Shown piece after piece: positions 28,775 to 36,961 of a DNA stretch of 64,000 nucleotides. The stretch lies in assembly GCF_030406405.1 (NCBI RefSeq), contig NZ_JAUEPL010000006.1, positions 1 to 64,000 of the forward strand, in the 5' to 3' direction. Below the pieces are notes generated by a model. The model saw nothing but the letters and a program-made list of their open reading frames with translations, was not told the DNA's origin and did no database searches. Position 1 is the stretch's first letter, and every line of letters starts with the position of its first letter. Made by a program: the position numbers and the translations under genes. The stretch is from Streptomyces ficellus. Lineage in GTDB: Bacteria > Actinomycetota > Actinomycetes > Streptomycetales > Streptomycetaceae.

Positions 28775-30208
28775 ATGGCAACGGCGCCCAGCGTCTCGTA
28801 CTCGATGACGGTCCGGCTGGAGGTGCCCGCGAGCGGAACCGCGGTGTCCCAGCTCACCACGGCTGTGGAATCCTCCGGCGGCTCGGTCACGGGCCTCGAC
28901 GTGACCGCGTCCGGTCACGAGAAGCTGCGGATCGACGTCACCATCGCCGCGACCTCCACCGCGCACGCCGACGAGATCGTCGGGAAACTGCGCGGCATCG
29001 AGGGCGTCGTCCTCGGCAAGGTCTCCGACCGTACGTTCCTGATGCACCTCGGCGGCAAGATCGAGATGCAGTCCAAGCACCCCATCCGCAACCGTGACGA
29101 CCTCTCCATGGTCTACACCCCGGGCGTGGCCCGCGTGTGCATGGCGATCGCCGAGAACCCCGAGGACGCCCGCCGCCTCACCATCAAGCGCAACTCCGTT
29201 GCGGTCGTGACGGACGGCTCCGCGGTGCTGGGCCTGGGAAACATCGGCCCCAAGGCCGCCCTGCCCGTCATGGAGGGCAAGGCGGCCCTCTTCAAGCGGT
29301 TCGCCGGCATCGACGCCTGGCCCATCTGCCTGGACACCCAGGACTCCGACGCCATCGTCGAGATCGTCAAGGCGATCGCCCCCGGCTTCGCCGGCATCAA
29401 CCTGGAGGACATCTCCGCGCCCCGCTGCTTCGAGATCGAGGCGCGGCTGCGGGAGGCCCTCGACATCCCGGTCTTCCACGACGACCAGCACGGCACGGCG
29501 ATCGTCGTGCTCGCCGCCCTGACCAACGCCCTGCGCGTGGTCAACAAGGGCATGGGCGACGTGCGGGTCGTGATGTCCGGCGCCGGCGCGGCCGGTACGG
29601 CCATCCTCAAGCTGCTCATCGCGGCGGGCGTCAAGCACGCCGTCGTCGCCGACATCCACGGCGTGGTGCACGCGGGCCGCGAGGACCTCGTCTCCGCCGA
29701 CCCTGAGTCGCCGCTGCGCTGGATCGCCGACAACACCAACCCCGAGGGCGTCACCGGCACCCTGAAGGAAGCGGTCGTCGGCGCCGACGTCTTCATCGGC
29801 GTCTCGGCCCCGAACGTGCTCTCCGGCGACGACGTCGCGGCCATGGCGGACGGCGCGATCGTGTTCGCGCTCGCGAACCCCGACCCCGAGGTCGAGCCCG
29901 CAATCGCCCGCCAGACAGCGGCAGTTGTGGCCACGGGACGCTCGGACTTCCCCAACCAGATCAACAACGTGCTGGTCTTCCCCGGCGTCTTCCGCGGCCT
30001 GCTGGACGCGCAGTCGCGGACGGTCAACACCGAGATGATGCTCGCGGCGGCGACCGCCCTCGCGGACGTCGTCACCGAGGACGAGCTGAACGCGAACTAC
30101 ATCATCCCGTCCGTCTTCAACGACAAGGTCGCCGGCGCGGTCGCGGGCGCCGTGCGCGAGGCCGCCAAGGCGGCGGGCGCCTCTGTGACGGCGCCCACGT
30201 CCCTCTGA
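28775..30208 (+). CDS. NAD-dependent malic enzyme
   Basis: A 477-residue malic enzyme that oxidatively decarboxylates malate to pyruvate and CO2 with reduction of NAD(P). Residues ~1-85 form an ACT domain (SMTVRLEVPASGTAVSQLTTAVESSGGSV), a likely amino-acid-binding regulatory module. The catalytic region has MVYTPGVARVC, the KRNSVAVVTDGSAVLGLGNIG block, the metal-binding FHDDQHGTA and the nucleotide-binding SGAGAAG. The short bacterial form with an ACT domain is typically the NAD-preferring type in Streptomyces. A long structured leader precedes it. Confidence 0.93.
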   Translation: MATAPSVSYSMTVRLEVPASGTAVSQLTTAVESSGGSVTGLDVTASGHEKLRIDVTIAATSTAHADEIVGKLRGIEGVVLGKVSDRTFLMHLGGKIEMQSKHPIRNRDDLSMVYTPGVARVCMAIAENPEDARRLTIKRNSVAVVTDGSAVLGLGNIGPKAALPVMEGKAALFKRFAGIDAWPICLDTQDSDAIVEIVKAIAPGFAGINLEDISAPRCFEIEARLREALDIPVFHDDQHGTAIVVLAALTNALRVVNKGMGDVRVVMSGAGAAGTAILKLLIAAGVKHAVVADIHGVVHAGREDLVSADPESPLRWIADNTNPEGVTGTLKEAVVGADVFIGVSAPNVLSGDDVAAMADGAIVFALANPDPEVEPAIARQTAAVVATGRSDFPNQINNVLVFPGVFRGLLDAQSRTVNTEMMLAAATALADVVTEDELNANYIIPSVFNDKVAGAVAGAVREAAKAAGASVTAPTSL

Positions 30209-30521
30209 CCTCCGGCGCGTCGCGGGCCCGGAGCCGTAAACCCGCCTTTAGGGTGGCGGTTCGGCTCCGGTGAGTCCCGGCACGGTCGACCGAACGTCAC
30301 CACAGCGGGGCTGTGGCGCTTTTCGTGTGACTCCGGAGGGTGCCGGATTGGCTTTCCCGCCGCTGGTGGGGGCAGGATGCGTATTCGGGCGCGAGGGTCT
30401 GACAGCAGACCCGGGTCCGGGGACTGTCCAAGGGCCCTGGCAGCATCGGCTTCGCTGTGCCCAATGTGCGGCTGCGCCGCGTGGCACGCCTCAACAGCAA
30501 GAAGAACACGGGAGTAACAAC
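30209..30521 (+). promoter_or_regulatory. hupA upstream region
   Basis: About 310 bases between malic enzyme and HU with no credible gene. A frame is open through it into hupA but shows no homology. It should hold the hupA promoter; no hexamer pair stands out clearly. Confidence 0.3.
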
Positions 30522-30803
30522 ATGAACCGCAGTGAGCTGGTGGCCGCCCTGGCCGACCGCGCCGAGGTGACCCGCAAGGACGCCGACGCCGTGCTGGCCG
30601 CGCTCGCCGAGACCATCGGCGAGGTCGTCGCCAAGGGCGACGAGAAGGTCACCATCCCCGGCTTCCTGACCTTCGAGCGCACCCACCGTGCCGCTCGCAC
30701 GGCTCGTAACCCGCAGACCGGCGACCCGATCAACATCCCGGCCGGCTACAGCGTGAAGGTCTCCGCGGGCTCCAAGCTCAAGGAAGCCGCCAAGGGCAAG
30801 TAA
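30522..30803 (+). CDS. hupA: DNA-binding protein HU
   Basis: A 93-residue HU-family nucleoid protein. MNRSELVAALADRAEVTRKDADAVL is the helical dimerisation half. GFLTFERTHRAARTARNPQTGDPINIPAGYSVKVSAG is the beta-arm with the conserved R-N-P motif that intercalates in DNA. It lacks the lysine/alanine-rich C-terminal tail of Streptomyces HupS, so it is the vegetative HupA type. GGGAG seven bases upstream supports the ATG. Preceded by a ~310-base leader with no other gene, and followed by a very strong terminator. Confidence 0.96.
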   Translation: MNRSELVAALADRAEVTRKDADAVLAALAETIGEVVAKGDEKVTIPGFLTFERTHRAARTARNPQTGDPINIPAGYSVKVSAGSKLKEAAKGK

Positions 30804-30819
30804 GCCCCATGGCGCTTTG

Positions 30820-30858
30820 AGAAGGGCGGCCACCCTGTCAGAGGGTGGCCGCCCTTCT
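30820..30858 (+). terminator. Terminator after hupA
   Basis: Perfect 17-bp stem (30820-30836 with 30842-30858) and a five-base loop GTCAG, followed by a short T-containing tail. Confidence 0.88.
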
Positions 30859-30984
30859 GTGTCCGTACGGCCCTGTGGACGGGCCCGCACACGGCGTACG
30901 GCCCCTGGGGGCCCTGTGGCGCGTAAGACGCACCTCGGCACGGCCGTCCGGAGCCCGTGCGCGGGCGCAAAGGCGCCCCGCACG

Positions 30985-31039
30985 CGCCTCCAGGCCGCCT
31001 CCAGGCCACCTCCAAGCCGCCTCCAGGCCACCTCCAGGG
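30985..31039. repeat. Five-copy 11-bp tandem repeat between hupA and murA
   Basis: The unit CGCCTCCAGGC occurs three times exactly and twice with one or two changes (CACCTCCAAGC, CACCTCCAGGG), head to tail in the gap between convergent genes. Noncoding; probable slippage. Confidence 0.85.
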
Positions 31040-31050
31040 CCCGAAACGGC

Positions 31051-31083
31051 CGACGGCCCCCGCACACCGTGCGGGGGCCGTCG
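31051..31083 (-). terminator. Terminator of murA
   Basis: Perfect 15-bp stem with a three-base loop (31051-31065 with 31069-31083), 18 bases beyond the murA stop on the minus strand. Confidence 0.85.
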
Positions 31084-31100
31084 TGGCGTCTTACGGAGCG

Positions 31101-32441
31101 TCAGACGATCGCGCTGCCGGGCAGCTCGACCTTCGCGCCCAGCTCGACCAGCTTCTCCATGAAGTTCTCGTAGCCGCGGTTGATCAGGTCGATGCCGTGG
31201 ACCCGGGACGTGCCCTGGGCCGCCAGGGCCGCGATCAGGTACGAGAAGCCGCCGCGCAGGTCCGGGATGACCAGGTCGGCGCCCTGGAGTTTCGTCGGTC
31301 CTGACACGACCGCCGAGTGCAGGAAGTTGCGCTGGCCGAAGCGGCAGTCGGAGCCGCCCAGGCACTCGCGGTACAGCTGGATGTGCGCGCCCATCTGGTT
31401 GAGCGCCGAGGTGAAGCCGAGCCGCGACTCGTACACCGTCTCGTGGATGATCGACAGGCCGGCGGCCTGCGTCAGGGCCACCACCAGCGGCTGCTGCCAG
31501 TCGGTCTGGAAGCCGGGGTGCACGTCCGTCTCCAGGGCGATCGCGTTCAGCGAGCCGCCCGGGTGCCAGAAGCGGATGCCCTCGTCGTCGATCTCGAAGG
31601 CGCCACCCACCTTCCGGTAGGTGTTGAGGAACGTCATCATCGAGCGCTGCTGCGCGCCGCGCACATAGATGTTGCCCTCGGTCGCCAGCGCCGCCGACGC
31701 CCAGGAGGCCGCCTCCAGGCGGTCCGGGATCGCGCGGTGGGTGTAGCCGCCGAGCTTGTCGACACCGGTGATCCGGATCGTCCGGTCGGTGTCCATGGAG
31801 ATGATCGCGCCCATCTTCTGCAGTACGCAGATGAGGTCCTCGATCTCCGGCTCGACCGCCGCGTTGGACAGCTCCGTCACGCCCTCCGCCAGCACGGCGG
31901 TCAGCAGCACCTGCTCGGTCGAGCCGACCGAGGGGTACGGCAGGCGGATCTTCGTGCCGCGCAGCCGCTGCGGGGCCTCCAGGTACTGGCCGTCCGCCCG
32001 CTTCTCGATCGTCGCGCCGAACTGGCGCAGCACCTCGAAGTGGAAGTCGATGGGCCGGCCGCCGATGTCGCAGCCGCCCAGACCCGGGATGAACGCGTGG
32101 CCGAGGCGGTGCAGCAGGGGTCCGCAGAAGAGGATCGGGATGCGCGACGAGCCCGCGTGGGCATCGATGTCGGCGACGTTCGCGCTCTCGACGTGTGACG
32201 GGTCGAGCACCAGCTCACCCGGCTCGTCGCCGGGGCGCACCGTCACGCCGTGCAGTTGCAGCAGCCCGCGCACCACCCGTACGTCGCGGATGTCGGGCAC
32301 GTTGCGCAGCCGGCTCGGCCCGCTGCCGAGAAGAGCGGCGACCATCGCCTTGGGCACGAGGTTCTTCGCGCCGCGGACGCGGATCTCGCCCTCCAGCGGG
32401 GTTCCGCCGTGGACAAGCAGTACATCGTCTGTGCCGGTCAT
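31101..32441 (-). CDS. murA: UDP-N-acetylglucosamine 1-carboxyvinyltransferase
   Basis: A 446-residue enolpyruvyl transferase performing the first committed step of peptidoglycan synthesis (PEP plus UDP-GlcNAc). It has the early VRGAKNLVPKAMVAALL motif with the catalytic lysine/asparagine. The active-site loop IPGLGGCDIGGRPID has the reactive cysteine (Cys124) that fosfomycin alkylates, so fosfomycin sensitivity is expected. DLRGGFSYLIAALAAQG near the C-terminus matches the conserved D-L-R-x-G motif. ATG at MTGTDDVLLVHGG is the family start; the frame is open upstream without homology. Divergent from the YqgE-like gene. Confidence 0.96.
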   Translation of the reverse strand: MTGTDDVLLVHGGTPLEGEIRVRGAKNLVPKAMVAALLGSGPSRLRNVPDIRDVRVVRGLLQLHGVTVRPGDEPGELVLDPSHVESANVADIDAHAGSSRIPILFCGPLLHRLGHAFIPGLGGCDIGGRPIDFHFEVLRQFGATIEKRADGQYLEAPQRLRGTKIRLPYPSVGSTEQVLLTAVLAEGVTELSNAAVEPEIEDLICVLQKMGAIISMDTDRTIRITGVDKLGGYTHRAIPDRLEAASWASAALATEGNIYVRGAQQRSMMTFLNTYRKVGGAFEIDDEGIRFWHPGGSLNAIALETDVHPGFQTDWQQPLVVALTQAAGLSIIHETVYESRLGFTSALNQMGAHIQLYRECLGGSDCRFGQRNFLHSAVVSGPTKLQGADLVIPDLRGGFSYLIAALAAQGTSRVHGIDLINRGYENFMEKLVELGAKVELPGSAIV

Positions 32442-32703
32442 GAATCTCGCGTTCCGGAGTGGGGGCAGGGGGCCAGGGAAAAGGGTAAGGGCCCGGAGCA
32501 CCGTTCTTGGTAGCCCCGTGACGCCTGTCAGATGTAATGAATTCGGCACAGCACCCTCTGTTTCCCCGCCCTTGCGGACGGTCACGGTCCGCTTTCGGCC
32601 AGAAGCGGTCGCCGGGGGTGGGTGAGCTGCGATTCGTGCGCGATCGTGGCCGAGTCCCGCCCCGACCCCCCGCGAAGGCGCGAGATGCGGGATCATGTCT
32701 GCC
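32442..32703. promoter_or_regulatory. Divergent region between murA and the YqgE-like gene
   Basis: About 260 bases with no supported gene. It must carry the murA promoter. A stretch around 32510-32560 (AGATGTAATGAATTCGG) is locally AT-rich. No palindrome of note was seen. Confidence 0.3.
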
Positions 32704-33264
32704 ATGACCGAGGTGTCCTCGCTCACAGGACGGCTGCTTGTCGCCACCCCCGCGCTGGCGGACCCGAATTTCGACCGCGCGGTGGTCCTGCTGCTCGATC
32801 ACGACGACGAGGGGTCACTCGGCGTGGTCCTCAACCGCCCCACACCGGTCGGTGTCGGCGACATCCTGGAATCCTGGGCTCCGCTCGCCGGTGAGCCGGG
32901 TGTGGTGTTCCAGGGCGGCCCGGTCTCCCTCGACGCGGCGCTCGGCCTCGCCGTGATCCCCGGCGACGAGGGACCACTGGGCTGGCGGCGGGTGTACGGC
33001 GCGATCGGGCTGGTGGACCTGGAGACGCCGCCCGAGCTGCTGGCCGCGGCCCTCGGCAGCTTGCGGATCTTCGCGGGGTACGCGGGGTGGGGGCCCGGCC
33101 AGCTGGAGGACGAGCTGGCGGAGGGCGCCTGGTTCGTCGTGGAGTCCGAGCCGGGCGATGTGTCCTCGCCGCGGCCCGAGGGTCTGTGGCGGGAGGTGCT
33201 GCGGCGCCAGCGTAGCGAGCTCGCGATGATCGCCACCTATCCGGACGACCCGTCGCTGAACTGA
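32704..33264 (+). CDS. YqgE/AlgH family protein (DUF179)
   Basis: A 186-residue protein with the family hallmarks SLTGRLLVATPALADPNFDRAVVLLLDHDDEGSLGVVLNRPT and FQGGPVSLD...YAGWGPGQLEDELAEGAWFV. The fold is known but the biochemical role is not; AlgH affects virulence and alginate genes in pseudomonads. ATG 32704 is preferred to the in-frame ATG 32695 because homology begins at MTEVSSLTGRLL. The next gene follows within 65 bases on the same strand. Confidence 0.92.
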   Translation: MTEVSSLTGRLLVATPALADPNFDRAVVLLLDHDDEGSLGVVLNRPTPVGVGDILESWAPLAGEPGVVFQGGPVSLDAALGLAVIPGDEGPLGWRRVYGAIGLVDLETPPELLAAALGSLRIFAGYAGWGPGQLEDELAEGAWFVVESEPGDVSSPRPEGLWREVLRRQRSELAMIATYPDDPSLN

Positions 33265-33328
33265 CCCGGGGCCGGCCCGGCACGGCGCCGCTCCCGGGAA
33301 GCCGCCGACGTGGGTACCCTTGGAGCTC

Positions 33329-33616
33329 ATGAGCACTCTTGAGCCCGAGCGCGGGGCAGGTACGGGGACCCTCGTAGAGCCGACGCCGCAGGTGTCGCAC
33401 GGCGACGGCGACCACGAGCGCTACGCCCACTACGTCCAGAAGGACAAGATCATGGCGAGCGCCCTCGACGGCACTCCCGTGGTGGCGCTGTGCGGGAAGG
33501 TCTGGGTACCGGGGCGCGACCCCAAGAAGTACCCGGTCTGCCCGATGTGCAAGGAGATCTACGAGTCCATGGGCGCCGGTGGCGACAAGGACAAGGGCGG
33601 CAAGGACAAGAAGTAA
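33329..33616 (+). CDS. DUF3039 family protein
   Basis: A 95-residue actinobacterial protein. The conserved DHERYAHYVQKDKIMASALDGTPVVALCGKVWVPGRDPKKYPVCPMCKEIYE segment contains a lone cysteine (ALCG) plus a CPMC pair, consistent with metal binding. The C-terminus is a lysine/glycine/aspartate-rich tail. No function is established for the family. Starts 64 bases after the YqgE-like gene and is followed by a terminator. Confidence 0.9.
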   Translation: MSTLEPERGAGTGTLVEPTPQVSHGDGDHERYAHYVQKDKIMASALDGTPVVALCGKVWVPGRDPKKYPVCPMCKEIYESMGAGGDKDKGGKDKK

Positions 33617-33641
33617 CCCCGTCCCCACCCCGCCGGGCGGT

Positions 33642-33681
33642 GGCCCCCGGAGCGCGTACGCAGGTACGCGGTCCGGGGGCC
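33642..33681 (+). terminator. Terminator after the DUF3039 gene
   Basis: GGCCCCCGGAGCGCGTAC pairs with the opposite arm at 33664-33681 with one mismatch and a four-base loop; CTTT follows. Confidence 0.8.
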
Positions 33682-33713
33682 TTTGCCGTTGCGCGTGCGC
33701 GCCTACCGTCTCA

Positions 33714-33729
33714 TGTGGTCGAGACCTCT
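33714..33729 (+). promoter_or_regulatory. DasR-responsive-element-like palindrome
   Basis: TGTGGTCGAGACCTCT matches the DasR dre consensus A-S-TGGTCTAGACCA-S-T at 13 of 16 positions, counting the S positions. A further half-site CTGGTCTCCG lies at 33735-33744. DasR is the GntR-type repressor of chitin and GlcNAc genes in Streptomyces, and the first intact gene downstream is a beta-N-acetylhexosaminidase. Confidence 0.5.
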
Positions 33730-33784
33730 TGTGGCTGGTCTCCGCACGCCTCTAACCTCCTGCGTGTTGTGCGGCGCGAAACGT

Positions 33785-33805
33785 GTGTTGCGTATGGTGC
33801 AACAC
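33785..33805 (+). promoter_or_regulatory. 7-bp inverted repeat over a possible -10
   Basis: GTGTTGC and GCAACAC flank GTATGGT. The TATGGT inside is a possible -10. The repeat sits 19 bases before the remnant ATG and after the dre-like site. Confidence 0.4.
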
Positions 33806-33823
33806 CGTCGGAGGGGACCCGCC

Positions 33824-33981
33824 ATGAAGCTTCCTGCCCGAACAGCCGCCCTGCTCGCGGCAACACCGACTCCGCCGGGTAGGTGCGGGACGGCGGACTC
33901 GCCGACGTCGGCGCGGAGTTGACGGGCTGGGCGGAGGCGAAGGACACCGACCCCACCGCGCGCGCCTCGGTCACCACATGA
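33824..33981 (+). pseudogene. Remnant of a sugar ABC transporter substrate-binding protein
   Basis: An intact ribosome site (GGAGGGG) and ATG start a signal-like MKLPARTAALLAA, but after ~15 residues the sequence jumps. In another frame it continues as VRDGGLADVGAELTGWAEA...DPTARASVTT and stops at 33979-33981. The phrase RDGGLADVGAEL resembles the interior of solute-binding proteins (…GxLxDLTxEL…). Family members are about 420 residues, so nearly everything is missing. The gene position, upstream of a GH20 hexosaminidase and behind a DasR-like site, is where a GlcNAc-oligomer importer would be expected. Confidence 0.55.
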
Positions 33982-34059
33982 CCGGAACCGCCCTGCTCGG
34001 TGGCCGGTTCGCCGCCGTGCGCCCGGACGAAGGGCAGCGCGCCGTACGTGTACGCGCCG

Positions 34060-34157
34060 CCCACCGCGATCCCGTACAGCCGCAGCCTGGCCTCGCCTTC
34101 TTCGTACTCGTACAGCGCCGCCTGGTGTCCGGGCTCGGCGGCGCGGTGAAGGACTGA
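34060..34157 (+). pseudogene. Remnant C-terminus of an ABC sugar permease
   Basis: Before the hexosaminidase gene the + strand reads GLAFFVLVQRRLVSGLGGAVKD and stops at 34155-34157. This is the typical end of MalG-type sugar permeases: last helix, then Q-R-x-F-V-x-G-L-x-x-G-A-V-K. The rest of the permease, its partner permease and most of the binding protein are absent. The opposite strand also yields a protein-like reading over 33980-34150 (RLRLYGIAVGGAYTYGALPFV), so part of the sequence between the two remnants may come from another gene. Confidence 0.5.
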
Positions 34158-34164
34158 CGACCCG

Positions 34165-35790
34165 ATGGACCTCATCCCCGCGCCGTCGCACCTCGACGGG
34201 CCGTACCGCGCCTCCTTCAACCTCGGTACGGAAACGGCGCTGGCGGCGTCGCCCGGCACCGAGGGCGTCGCCCGGTGGCTGCGCGCCACCGTGGGCGCCG
34301 CCCTCGGGTGCGACCTGCTGCCCGGCACGGCCGGAGCCGACCGCACCATCACGCTGCGCACCGACCCGTCCCTGCCGCCCGAGGGCTACCGGCTCACGGT
34401 CTCGTCCGCCGTCGAGATCCTCGGCGGCAGCGCGGCGGGCGTCTTCTGGGGCGCCCAGACACTCCGTCAACTCCTGGGCCCGGCCGCCCACCGGCGGGCG
34501 TGCGCGGCCCCAGGGGCCCGCCACGCCATCCCCCACCAGACCATCGAGGACGCGCCCCGCTTCTCCTGGCGCGGCGTCATGCTCGACGTGGCACGCCACT
34601 TCCTGCGCACGGACGACGTCCTGCGGTACGTGGACCTCCTGGCCGCCCACAAGCTCAACGTCCTCCACCTCCACCTCACCGACGACCAGGGCTGGCGCAT
34701 CGAGATCACGCGCTACCCCCGGCTCACCGAGGTCGGCGCCTGGCGGCCGCGTACGAAGCGGGGGCACGGGGCCTCGGACCTCTGGGACGACACACCGCAC
34801 GGCGGCTACTACACCCAGGACGACATCCGCGAGATCGTCGCGTACGCCGCCGAGCGGCATATCCGCGTCGTCCCCGAAATCGACATCCCCGGCCACTCGC
34901 AGGCCGCCATCGCCTCGTACCCGCACCTCGGCAACACCGACGTCATCGACACGACCACCCTCCCCGTCCGGGACACCTGGGGCATCAACCCGAACGTACT
35001 CGCCCCCACTGACAACACCCTCCGCTTCTACGAAGGCGTACTGGAGGAAGTCCTCGGCCTCTTCCCCGTGGAGACGTCGCCCTTCGTCCACCTCGGCGGC
35101 GACGAGTGCCCCGCGGACCAGTGGAAGGCGTCCCCGGCCGCCCGGGCCCGCGTCAAGGAGCTCGGACTCGCCGACGAGGAAGGGCTCCAGGCCTGGTTCA
35201 TCCGCCACTTCGACCGCTGGCTGGCGGCCAGGGGCCGCCGCCTGATCGGGTGGGACGAGATCCTGGAGGGCACCCTTCCGCCCGGCGCGGCCGTGTCGTC
35301 CTGGCGCGGGTACGCCGGGGGGATCGCCGCCGCCGAGGCCGGGCACGACGTGGTCATGTGCCCCGAGCAGCACGTCTACCTCGACCACCGGCAGGACGGC
35401 GGCGTCGACGAGCCGGTGCCCATCGGCTACGTACGCACCCTGGAGGACGTCTACCGCTTCGAGCCCGTACCCCCGCGGCTGTCCCCGCAGGCCGCCGCGC
35501 ACATCCTGGGCACCCAGGCCAACGTCTGGACCGAGGTCATGGAGAACCGCTCCCGCGTCGACTACCAGGTCTTCCCCCGCCTGGCGGCCTTCGCCGAAGT
35601 CGCCTGGTCCACCCGCCTGCCTGCCCCCGCCGAGCGCGACCTCGCGGACTTCGAGCGCCGAATGACCGTCCACTACCGCCGTCTTGACGCGCTCGGCGTC
35701 GACTACCGCCCGCCCACCGGCCCGTTGCCGTGGCAGAAGCGCCCAGGGGTGCTCGGACGCCCGATCGAGGGGGCGCCCCCAAACGTGTGA
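34165..35790 (+). CDS. Beta-N-acetylhexosaminidase, GH20
   Basis: A 541-residue glycoside hydrolase. An N-terminal GH20b domain (~1-125) is followed by the (beta/alpha)8 catalytic domain: FSWRGVMLDVARHF, KLNVLHLHLTDDQGWRIEI, VVPEIDIPGHSQAA. The catalytic Asp313-Glu314 pair sits in HLGGDECP, used in substrate-assisted cleavage of GlcNAc from chitooligosaccharides. No signal peptide is evident, so it should act in the cytosol on imported chitobiose-type sugars. Importer genes that should precede it survive only as fragments, so its substrate supply here is unclear. Confidence 0.93.
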   Translation: MDLIPAPSHLDGPYRASFNLGTETALAASPGTEGVARWLRATVGAALGCDLLPGTAGADRTITLRTDPSLPPEGYRLTVSSAVEILGGSAAGVFWGAQTLRQLLGPAAHRRACAAPGARHAIPHQTIEDAPRFSWRGVMLDVARHFLRTDDVLRYVDLLAAHKLNVLHLHLTDDQGWRIEITRYPRLTEVGAWRPRTKRGHGASDLWDDTPHGGYYTQDDIREIVAYAAERHIRVVPEIDIPGHSQAAIASYPHLGNTDVIDTTTLPVRDTWGINPNVLAPTDNTLRFYEGVLEEVLGLFPVETSPFVHLGGDECPADQWKASPAARARVKELGLADEEGLQAWFIRHFDRWLAARGRRLIGWDEILEGTLPPGAAVSSWRGYAGGIAAAEAGHDVVMCPEQHVYLDHRQDGGVDEPVPIGYVRTLEDVYRFEPVPPRLSPQAAAHILGTQANVWTEVMENRSRVDYQVFPRLAAFAEVAWSTRLPAPAERDLADFERRMTVHYRRLDALGVDYRPPTGPLPWQKRPGVLGRPIEGAPPNV

Positions 35791-36085
35791 GCCCGGCGGA
35801 AAGGCGCACGCGCCCGCGCTCGGTACCTGCGACCGTGGGGCCGCCTGGGAAAGCCGTACAAGGTCGCCGAGAAGTGGCAATCCGCGCGTGCCGCCGATGG
35901 CGTGGCAAACCGGTCCATCTCGCAGGTCATGGGATGTCCGGGGCGGATGCGTCCTTCGCGGACCCTCGCGTCGACCGGCCCGGAAGATGTGCCAGAGTTG
36001 CCACGTCCGGGCTGTGAGCACGTACGGTACGGCAACACAGGCGGGACAGCCGGGACAGCCGGGACACCGGGAAGGGGCAGCTGGG
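35791..36085 (+). promoter_or_regulatory. Upstream region of the molybdenum hydroxylase operon
   Basis: Holds three copies of GTGGCAA or its complement: 35874-35880 (+), 35902-35908 (+) and 35998-36004 (-). A tandem GGGACAGCC repeat lies at 36041-36070. No gene is supported. The heptamers could be operator half-sites for a repressor of the operon. Confidence 0.35.
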
Positions 36086-36961
36086 TTGACCACGCACGCA
36101 CCGCGGGCGGCGCAGTCCGTGACGCTGCCGGCCACGCTCGACGAGGCCGTGGCGGCACTGACCGCCATGCCCGCCGCCGTGCCCGTGGCGGGCGGTACGG
36201 ATCTGATGGCCGCCGTCAACAAGGGACAGTTGCGCCCGGCCGGCCTCGTCGGACTCGGCCGCGTCAACGAGATCCGTGGCTGGCAGTACCAGGACGGCCA
36301 CGCCCTGCTGGGCGCCGGCCTCACCCACGCCCGCATGGGCCGCCCCGACTTCGCCGCGCTCATCCCCGCCCTCGCCGCGGCCGCCCGCGCGGCCGGACCC
36401 CCCCAGATCCGCAACGCGGGCACCCTGGGCGGCAACATCGTCACGGCCGCCCCCACCGGCGACACCCTGCCCGTGCTGGCCGCCCTGGAGGCGGACCTGG
36501 TCGTCGCGGGCCCGGGCGGCAGGCGCGAGATCCCGGTGACGCACCTGCTGGCGGGCCGCGAACTGCTCGCGCCCGGCGAGCTCATCGGCTACGTACGCGT
36601 ACCCCTCCTGCACGCCCCGCAGGTGTTCCTGAAGGCCACCGGCCGCACCGGCCCGGGGCGGGCCACCGCGTCCGTCGCGGTCGTCCTGGACCCGGCGCGG
36701 CGCGGCGTGCGGTGCGCGATCGGGGCGATCGCCCCGATGCCGCTGCGCCCGCTGGAGGCGGAGCGCTGGATCGCGTCCCTGATCGACTGGGACGGCGACC
36801 GGGGGCTGGCGCCGGAGGCGCTGACGGCGTTCGGGGAGTACGTCGCGGCCGCCTGCATCCCGGACCCGCCGGGCGAGGAGCGGTTGCCGCCCGCCGTACT
36901 GCATCTGCGGCGCACGGTCGCCGCGCTGGCCCGACGGGCACTGGGGAGGGCGCTGTCGTGA
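36086..36961 (+). CDS. Xanthine dehydrogenase family protein, FAD-binding subunit
   Basis: A 291-residue CoxM/XdhB-like FAD subunit. The PCMH flavin site is visible as PVAGGTDLMAAVN and IRNAGTLGGNIVTAAPTGDTLPVL. The start is a TTG (LTTHAPRAAQSVTLPATLDEAV), chosen because homology begins there and GAAGGGG lies eight bases upstream; GTG 36015 is in frame but has no ribosome site. It passes electrons from the iron-sulfur subunit to an acceptor. Its stop overlaps the next start by four bases (GTGA), the first gene of a three-gene operon. Confidence 0.88.
   Translation: MTTHAPRAAQSVTLPATLDEAVAALTAMPAAVPVAGGTDLMAAVNKGQLRPAGLVGLGRVNEIRGWQYQDGHALLGAGLTHARMGRPDFAALIPALAAAARAAGPPQIRNAGTLGGNIVTAAPTGDTLPVLAALEADLVVAGPGGRREIPVTHLLAGRELLAPGELIGYVRVPLLHAPQVFLKATGRTGPGRATASVAVVLDPARRGVRCAIGAIAPMPLRPLEAERWIASLIDWDGDRGLAPEALTAFGEYVAAACIPDPPGEERLPPAVLHLRRTVAALARRALGRALS

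Noticed and set aside
33711..34361. A minus-strand open frame through the transporter remnant (RLRLYGIAVGGAYTYGALPFV)
   Set aside because: Some of it looks protein-like, but it begins inside the hexosaminidase gene and runs over the promoter region. At most it may hold a fragment of another gene, so it was not called.
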